Origin: Pseudomonadota bacterium
Lineage (GTDB): Bacteria > Myxococcota_A > Polyangia > Polyangiales > Polyangiaceae
Reading direction: 5' to 3'
NCBI GenBank assembly: GCA_023432025.1
Contig: JAEYVE010000029.1
Span: forward strand, 1 to 5,130
Length of the DNA stretch: 5,130 nucleotides
Shown here piece by piece: positions 1-5,130 of the stretch; position 1 is the first letter of the stretch; the number at the start of each line of letters is the position of its first letter. Below the pieces are notes generated by a model that saw nothing but the letters and a program-made list of their open reading frames with translations, did no database searches and was not told the origin of the DNA. The position numbers were made by a program, and so were the translations under genes.

Positions 1-1355
<1,355 letters not shown>

Positions 1356-1840
1356 GAAAATCTTCTTTCGGTCGACCCGACACGCAGCCGGGGACCCTCG
1401 TGAGAGGGATGCCGCCCCCCCTCGAAAACGAGCGACGCCCTGGGCGCTACGATGGCTACCCGGGGGTCTGCTCGATGGAGGGGGCGAGTGAAAAACATGA
1501 GATGCACGGGCGTGAAAATGGGGAGCGGCGCTCCTCGGGCCCCTCACCTGCCGGAGCAGGCCCACCCACACGGGCGGGTCGAAGGGCAAATTTCAACGCG
1601 CTTTGCTCAAGTGACCACGGCGCCACAAGGCTGTCAATAGCGCCGCGTTGGTGGATTTTATGTGAAAATTCATGCGGTTATAGCGTGTGCCGCGTGTGTG
1701 GGACGGGCAGCGCTGGGCAAGCGTGGTGCGTGTCCCCGACGGTCCGCCCCACGGAAATTGTGCCGCACGCCCTTGGGGCCAGCAGGGAGGCATAGCGGCG
1801 TACCGCTTCTGGTTTTCCGGCTGCGGCGTCCCGCTGCCCG
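1356..1840. other. Intergenic region between the RNase E/G start and the LuxR-gene terminator; no convincing gene
   Basis: Open frames here are short, have no recognisable product and no good ribosome binding site, so no gene is called. Three short perfect hairpins are visible: 1395-1408 (CCCTC/GAGGG, 4-nt loop), 1522-1534 (GGAGC/GCTCC, 3-nt loop) and 1547-1560 (CCTGC/GCAGG, 4-nt loop). All lie upstream of the RNase start and would be in its mRNA leader if transcription starts near 1600. None is followed by a T run, so they are not intrinsic terminators. Bases about 1655-1682 are a small AT-rich island in otherwise GC-rich DNA. No tRNA-like cloverleaf was seen. Confidence 0.5.
1609..1637 (-). 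promoter_or_regulatory. Candidate sigma-70-type promoter for the RNase E/G gene
   Basis: On the minus strand a perfect TTGACA -35 hexamer (1637-1632) is followed after 17 bases by TCACTT (1614-1609). The latter is a poor -10 hexamer but is preceded by TGG, as in an extended -10. It points toward the RNase gene and would give a leader of about 245 bases. The -10 is weak, so this is only a candidate. Confidence 0.22.
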
Positions 1841-1876
1841 AAAAAAGTGGAGGGCCCGCAGAAGTGCGGGCCCTCC
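1841..1876 (-). terminator. Rho-independent terminator of the LuxR-type regulator gene
   Basis: The arms GGAGGGCCCGCA (1849-1860) and TGCGGGCCCTCC (1865-1876) form a perfect 12-bp stem with a 4-base loop. On the minus strand the stem is followed after two bases by TTTTTT (1846-1841), the classical intrinsic terminator layout. It lies about 133 bases beyond the stop codon of the minus-strand regulator and separates its transcript from the RNase E/G gene. There is no T run on the plus-strand side, so it should act in one direction only. Confidence 0.88.
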
Positions 1877-2009
1877 GAACGCGCCCCGGGGGTGAAGCGC
1901 GCGCACGAAATGGGTCGAGGAGCTCGTCCACTCCGTGGATGAGAGGGGCCTAGTCGACCGAGGTCGAGGCGCGCTTCGTTCAAGTGGATGAGACCCGACC
2001 GAAGAGCCC

Positions 2010-3086
2010 TCACGAGCGCAGGACGAGCGCGATGAGGTCGCCCTGACCGCGCGTGCGGGTGCGGGCGTAGAGCGAACGCAGGTGGGTGCGCACCGTGGCG
2101 AGGCTGAGATCGCGCATTTCGGCGATTTCTCGCGGGGTTTTTCCCGCCAGAAGCCCGGCGGCCACCGCGGTTTCCATCTTGGTGAGCTTGTACAGTTGGG
2201 CCGTGGTGGCGAGCGGATCCGGGCGGCTGTCTTCGGGATCCGTGACCATGACGAGCGCGCGCGCCGCTTGGACGGTGAACGCCTCCTGCTCGGCGGAGAG
2301 CGGCAGCACGCGCACTGCGAGCTCACGCTTGCCGGAGGGGCGACGGAGAGCGAGCGTCGAGCCGCGTGGCGGGGTGCCGACGGCGAGCGCGACCGCCTTG
2401 CCGAGCTCTGCGCTGTCTTCCGAGCGCGCGCCGCGCAGGCGTCCGTCGCACGATAGGCAGAGGCCATCCCGTTGCGCCACGAGCGCTTCGGCGAGGCGGT
2501 TCGCCACCGTGACGCGCCCGAAGGGGTCGAGCAAGAAAATGCCTTGCCCCATTTGGTCGAGCGCAGCCTCGCTCGCGCGCACCTGGACGTTTGCGGCCTC
2601 GAGGCGCGCCTGCATCGTCAGCGCGCGCTCGAGGTGCGGCCGAAGCGCGGCGAGGCGCTCCTCTTCGCTGGAGCCGAACGGAGACGCGTGCTCCGAGCGC
2701 CCGGCGCCGAACACCCAGACGCGGCCGTCCAAATCGAGCAGCTTGGCGGCCAAGACGTGGCGCACGCCCATGGGCCGCAGGAACTCGTTGTACATCACGT
2801 CCGTGCGGCAGTTCTCGACGCTGATGTGGCCCACGTCGGCGCGCTGGAGCGCGGCAAAGCACGGCGGAGCTTCGACGAAGAGCTCGTTGAAGCGATCGAT
2901 TTCCGTAGGATCGATGTTTTCTGCGGCGACGCCGTAGGCGGAGCCGCGCGCCATGTCATGCACGTAGATGTGGCCGCTGGTGGCGCCGACCAGCGCGACC
3001 ATGGTGTGCACCACCGATTGCCAGGCGTTCGGTTCGAGCGCCGCGTCGTACAGCTTGCCGATCAAGTGAGGGAGGTCCGCGCTCAT
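2010..3086 (-). CDS. LuxR/GerE-type helix-turn-helix transcriptional regulator with PAS-like sensory segment
   Basis: This is a probable DNA-binding transcription regulator of 358 residues. The C-terminal GerE/LuxR-type HTH spans about residues 298-356: KLTKMETAVAAGLLAGKTP, then REIAEMRDLS (319-328) and the recognition helix LATVRTHLRSLYART (329-343), ending DLIALVL. The N-terminal half begins DLPHLIGKLYDAALEPNAW, a start often seen in LuxR-type regulators without an acyl-homoserine-lactone domain. The segment LDQMGQGIFLLDPFGRVTVAN (about 176-196) has the look of a PAS-domain core. A helical stretch before it (LERALTMQARLEAANVQVRASEAALDQM) may be a signalling coiled coil. No phospho-acceptor receiver domain or membrane segment is visible. 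The ATG at 3084-3086 was chosen because the homologous-looking region begins there. A TTG at 3165-3167 in the same frame would add 27 Arg/Ser-rich residues and has no Shine-Dalgarno sequence. The gene is divergent from the IclR-type gene. The ligand and targets are unknown. Confidence 0.88.
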   Translation of the reverse strand: MSADLPHLIGKLYDAALEPNAWQSVVHTMVALVGATSGHIYVHDMARGSAYGVAAENIDPTEIDRFNELFVEAPPCFAALQRADVGHISVENCRTDVMYNEFLRPMGVRHVLAAKLLDLDGRVWVFGAGRSEHASPFGSSEEERLAALRPHLERALTMQARLEAANVQVRASEAALDQMGQGIFLLDPFGRVTVANRLAEALVAQRDGLCLSCDGRLRGARSEDSAELGKAVALAVGTPPRGSTLALRRPSGKRELAVRVLPLSAEQEAFTVQAARALVMVTDPEDSRPDPLATTAQLYKLTKMETAVAAGLLAGKTPREIAEMRDLSLATVRTHLRSLYARTRTRGQGDLIALVLRS

Positions 3087-3411
3087 GAGTTCTACGAACG
3101 TCCGCCTCGCCGTGACGCTCGTCAAGCGCCTCCGAAGCGAGCTCGAACGGGAAGGGGCGCCGCGCAAGAACGCGCTCTGTCGTCAACGTTTCGTGAGTGG
3201 CGGCGCGCCGCGGCCACCCGGATGTTCACTGACGTAGGACGCGGCGGCGTTCATGCGCGCCGCGCGGATTGCCTTCGAGAAAAATGCGAGGCGTTGGCGA
3301 AAATCGAACGAACGAAGCGACGTTGTCACAGCCGCCCTTGACGTCGGGGGCGTGCTGCCCAAAATAGAAATGAAACGCTGTTCCGAATAATGGAACGGTG
3401 AAGAGCCGCTC
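3087..3411. other. Divergent intergenic control region between the LuxR-type and IclR-type genes
   Basis: This 325-bp spacer has no supported gene. Toward the plus strand it holds a promoter candidate (3338-3366) and an inverted repeat (3380-3396), described separately. Toward the minus strand no clear -35/-10 pair for the LuxR-type gene could be found. A weak purine-rich stretch (GAGGCGGA) lies about 14 bases before its ATG. The run CGAACGAACGAAGCGACG near 3305-3322 is a small imperfect tandem repeat of unknown meaning. Confidence 0.6.
3338..3366 (+). promoter_or_regulatory. Candidate promoter of the IclR-aminotransferase operon
   Basis: TTGACG (3338-3343, five of six matches to the -35 consensus) is followed after 17 bases by the A-rich hexamer AAAATA (3361-3366), a weak -10. 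A second -10-like hexamer, TAGAAA (3365-3370), is nearer consensus but lies 21 bases away, which is too far. The position just upstream of the GGAAC dyad fits a repressible promoter, but the -10 is weak. Confidence 0.28.
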
Positions 3412-3428
3412 GTGGAACGTTCTGGAAC
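3380..3428 (+). promoter_or_regulatory. Putative IclR-family operator: GGAAC dyad and additional half-sites around the start codon
   Basis: GTTCCGAATAATGGAAC (3380-3396) is an inverted repeat with perfect 5-base arms and an AT-rich 7-base centre. Its size and layout resemble known IclR-family operators such as the PcaR-type box. TGGAAC recurs in direct orientation at 3391, 3413 and 3423, that is at spacings of 22 and 10 bases, close to whole helical turns. The last two copies overlap the GTG start and first codons of the IclR-type gene. Bound protein would block transcription or initiation, suggesting autorepression. No binding data exist here, and the coding copies could be chance. Confidence 0.42.
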
Positions 3429-4131
3429 CGTCGACAAAGCCGTGCGTGTGCTCGAGGAGCTCGCGCGTTTGGGCGCGCCGGCGTCGCTCGCCGAGCTCTC
3501 GACTCTGGTTTCGTTGCCCAAGCCCACGTTGCATCGTTTGCTCGCATCGCTCCTCGCGCACGAGCTCGTCGAGCAGGACGCGGACGCGCGTTACGCGCTC
3601 GGCGTGGGCCTCGTGCGGCTCGGGCTCGGCGCGCAGGCGGTGGATCCGTTCGTGCGTGTGGCGCGTCCCGAGCTCGAGCGCGCGGCGCGTGCGTTCGGTG
3701 AAACGTTCTTTTTGGTGGGGGCGCGCGCCGGCAGGTTGGTGGTGCTGGAAAAGGCGGAGGGCACGGGGCTCCTCCGCGCGGCTCCCAGCGTCGGCGCCGA
3801 GGTGCCGGTGGAGCTCACGGCGAGCGGGCGCTTGTTCTTGGGGCTCGATCCGGGCGCGCTTCGCGATCCGGGACGCTCGAGCGTTTCGCGACGCGCCGTT
3901 CAGAAGGCAGTGGCGCGGGGTTACGACGAAAACCGCGGCGAGTGGCTCGCGGGGCTCGCCGTGGTCGCGGCGCCGGTGTGCGCGCGCGGACGCCTTTACG
4001 GGACCGTCGCGTGCGCCGCCATCGAGGCGCAGATGGACGAATCGCGTTGGGACGAAGCCATTCGGCGGACGCGCGGCGTGGCCGAGCGGGTCACGCGCGC
4101 GCTCGAAGGACGACAACAGGACGTGCCATGA
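3412..4131 (+). CDS. IclR-family transcriptional regulator (compact effector domain)
   Basis: This is a cytoplasmic ligand-responsive DNA-binding regulator of 239 residues. The N-terminal winged HTH covers about residues 5-66: TVDKAVRVLEEL, ASLAELSTLVSLPKPTLHRLL (the HTH proper, with the recognition helix at about 36-50), then LVEQDADARYALG as the wing. The effector domain covers about 78-235. Family landmarks are ELTASGRLFLG (134-144), ARGYDENRGEWLAGLAVVAAPV (168-189) and GRLYGTVACAA (193-203). The stretch between the TASG and RGY landmarks is about 15 residues shorter than in E. coli IclR, so the ligand domain is compact. The GTG start is chosen from the AAGAG Shine-Dalgarno at 3401-3405 and the immediate start of the HTH. 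The stop codon overlaps the next gene by 4 bases (ATGA), so it very probably regulates that aminotransferase and itself. The ligand is not known; a keto acid or amino-acid-related metabolite is an inference from the neighbour. Confidence 0.92.
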   Translation: MERSGTVDKAVRVLEELARLGAPASLAELSTLVSLPKPTLHRLLASLLAHELVEQDADARYALGVGLVRLGLGAQAVDPFVRVARPELERAARAFGETFFLVGARAGRLVVLEKAEGTGLLRAAPSVGAEVPVELTASGRLFLGLDPGALRDPGRSSVSRRAVQKAVARGYDENRGEWLAGLAVVAAPVCARGRLYGTVACAAIEAQMDESRWDEAIRRTRGVAERVTRALEGRQQDVP

Positions 4132-4997
4132 AAATCTGGATCAACGGGAAAATCGTGGGTGAAGGCGAGGCCGTGTTGCCGGTGACGGACCACGGCCTGC
4201 TGTACGGAGACGGCATTTTCGAGGGCCTGCGTGTCGTCGCGGGTCGCGTGTTTCGCATCGAGCGGCACCTCGAGCGTTTGGCGTTCGGGGCGCGTGTGCT
4301 GGCGCTCGAGCTGCCGTATTCGCTCGCGGAGCTGCGCGGCATCGTGGAGGACACGGTGCGCGCGTTCGGCGAACGCGAGGCGTACGTGCGGCTCTTGGTG
4401 ACGCGCGGCGTGGGGCCGCTCGGGGTGGACCCCACGACGTGCCCTCGGCCGAACGTGGTGTGCATCGTGAGCACCATCAAGCTGTTCAACGAAGAGCAGC
4501 GGGAGCGAGGGCTGGACATGGTGACCTCCAGCTATCGCAGGCCCCCGGCGGACGTGCTCGACGTGCGCGTGAAGAGCCTGAACTACCTGGGCTCCGTGCT
4601 GGCCAAGCTGGAGGCGCGCAAGCAAGGCGCGGACGAAGCGCTGCTCTTGAACCCGCGGGGTCACATTGCCGAGGCGGCCGTGGCCAATCTGTTCGCGCTG
4701 CGTGGAACGACGTTGCTCACGCCGCCCGCTTCGGACGGCTGCTTGGAGGGTATCAATCGCGGCGCGGTGATGGAGCTCGCGCCGCAGTTGGGGCTCTCCG
4801 TGGTGGAGCGTTCGCTGGGACGCGCGGATTTGTTTCAGGCGGACGAGGTGTTTTTGACGGGCTCGGGGGCGGGAGTGGTGGCCGTTCGCAGCTTGGATGG
4901 TCGTACGTTGGGCTCCGGTCGCCGTGGGCCGGTCACGGCGGAGCTTGCGGCTCTTCACCGTCGGCTTGCTGAAACCGAGGGCAGCGCGTTGCTCTGA
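4128..4997 (+). CDS. ilvE: Class IV PLP-dependent aminotransferase, branched-chain amino acid aminotransferase (IlvE) type
   Basis: The protein (289 residues, normal for the family) should transfer the amino group between an amino acid and 2-oxoglutarate using PLP; branched-chain amino acids are the likeliest substrates. It opens with the BCAT signature MKIWINGKIV and DHGLLYGDGIFEGLRV (21-36). K149 in VKSLNYLGSVLAK is the PLP lysine, and E182 in IAEAAVANLF is the residue that contacts the cofactor ring nitrogen. Y26, F31 and R88 (in AYVR) match substrate-pocket residues Y31, F36 and R97 of E. coli IlvE. R50 matches the phosphate-binding R59. Two usual threonines differ: GIN (N210) instead of GIT, and TGSGAG (S246) instead of TGTAAE. 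The ATG at 4128 overlaps the IclR stop, and CAGGA ends 6 bases before it. The longer in-frame opening upstream lies within the IclR gene and is rejected. A related class IV activity (D-amino acid or other keto acid) cannot be excluded. The symbol is given by family type. Confidence 0.87.
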   Translation: MKIWINGKIVGEGEAVLPVTDHGLLYGDGIFEGLRVVAGRVFRIERHLERLAFGARVLALELPYSLAELRGIVEDTVRAFGEREAYVRLLVTRGVGPLGVDPTTCPRPNVVCIVSTIKLFNEEQRERGLDMVTSSYRRPPADVLDVRVKSLNYLGSVLAKLEARKQGADEALLLNPRGHIAEAAVANLFALRGTTLLTPPASDGCLEGINRGAVMELAPQLGLSVVERSLGRADLFQADEVFLTGSGAGVVAVRSLDGRTLGSGRRGPVTAELAALHRRLAETEGSALL

Positions 4998-5130
4998 GGT
5001 CGGCGGCGCGGTGCGGACAGCGGGACAACAGGATGCGACGACTTGGGATGTTGTCGTGAGCTGTGCGGCTGCGGTGAGCGTGTCGCGTCGTCCTCGGGGG
5101 GTGGGCCCCTCCTGGGAGGGTGCTCCCTTC
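4998..5130. other. Downstream flank of the aminotransferase gene; hairpins only
   Basis: No gene start was seen in this 133-bp stretch. GACAACA (5024-5030) and TGTTGTC (5049-5055) form a 7-bp inverted repeat with an 18-base loop and no following T run. CCCTCC (5107-5112) and GGAGGG (5115-5120) form a near-palindrome that could belong to a GC-rich terminator, but the window ends before this can be judged. Confidence 0.4.

Noticed and set aside
1670..2467. 265-residue minus-strand frame crossing the terminator and the LuxR-type gene
   Set aside because: It runs through a strong intrinsic terminator, overlaps the well-supported HTH-coding frame, and has an Arg/Ser/Pro-rich composition typical of out-of-frame GC-rich DNA.
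3087..3167. TTG start at 3167 for the LuxR-type gene
   Set aside because: It would add 27 Arg/Ser-rich residues with no Shine-Dalgarno sequence, and the homologous-looking region begins at the ATG at 3086. It is not fully excluded.
2086..3341. Long plus-strand frames opposite the LuxR-type gene
   Set aside because: They are shadows. Their composition is Arg/Ala/His-rich with no domain, and the opposite strand encodes a clear LuxR-type HTH.
3942..4127. N-terminal extension of the aminotransferase to an upstream start at 3942
   Set aside because: The added residues are an out-of-frame reading of the IclR C-terminus. Family proteins begin at MKIWINGK, and the ATG at 4128 has a good Shine-Dalgarno sequence.
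3226..4958. Minus-strand frames of 296 and 320 residues opposite the IclR and aminotransferase genes
   Set aside because: They are antisense shadows of two well-recognised genes, His/Arg-rich with no recognisable motif.

Overview
This window comes from a high-GC bacterium. The GAG/CTC/GCG-rich codon use and the mix of gene families suggest a deltaproteobacterium of the myxobacterial type. That placement is an inference from style, not a proven identity. Four protein genes can be supported. Two lie on the minus strand on the left and two on the plus strand on the right.

Left (1-1355, minus): the N-terminal 451 residues of an RNase E/G-family endoribonuclease, cut by the window edge before its catalytic aspartates. 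Its S1 RNA-binding domain is split by an insertion of roughly 230-255 residues. The insertion is first extremely acidic (runs of up to 12 Asp) and then Arg/Asn/Gly-rich. It is the most striking object here, and its GAC codon repeats form a GTC/GAC trinucleotide array on the DNA. The stretch 1356-1840 holds no convincing gene. It contains a weak promoter candidate and three small hairpins that would lie in the RNase leader.

Middle (1841-3086, minus): a LuxR/GerE-type HTH transcription regulator with an N-terminal sensory region containing a PAS-like segment. A strong intrinsic terminator (12-bp perfect stem plus T6) ends its transcript.

Right (3412-4997, plus): a compact IclR-family regulator whose stop codon overlaps the start of a class IV PLP-dependent aminotransferase of the branched-chain type (ATGA overlap). 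The two are almost certainly one translationally coupled operon. It is transcribed divergently from the LuxR-type gene across a 325-bp spacer. GGAAC half-sites, including the dyad GTTCCGAATAATGGAAC, sit just before and over the IclR start codon and look like an autoregulatory operator.

A working model is that the IclR-type protein senses a keto acid, amino acid or related metabolite and controls itself and the aminotransferase. The LuxR-type regulator may share the intergenic control region. The RNase E/G gene is an independent housekeeping unit. No mobile element, CRISPR array, tRNA or rRNA was seen.
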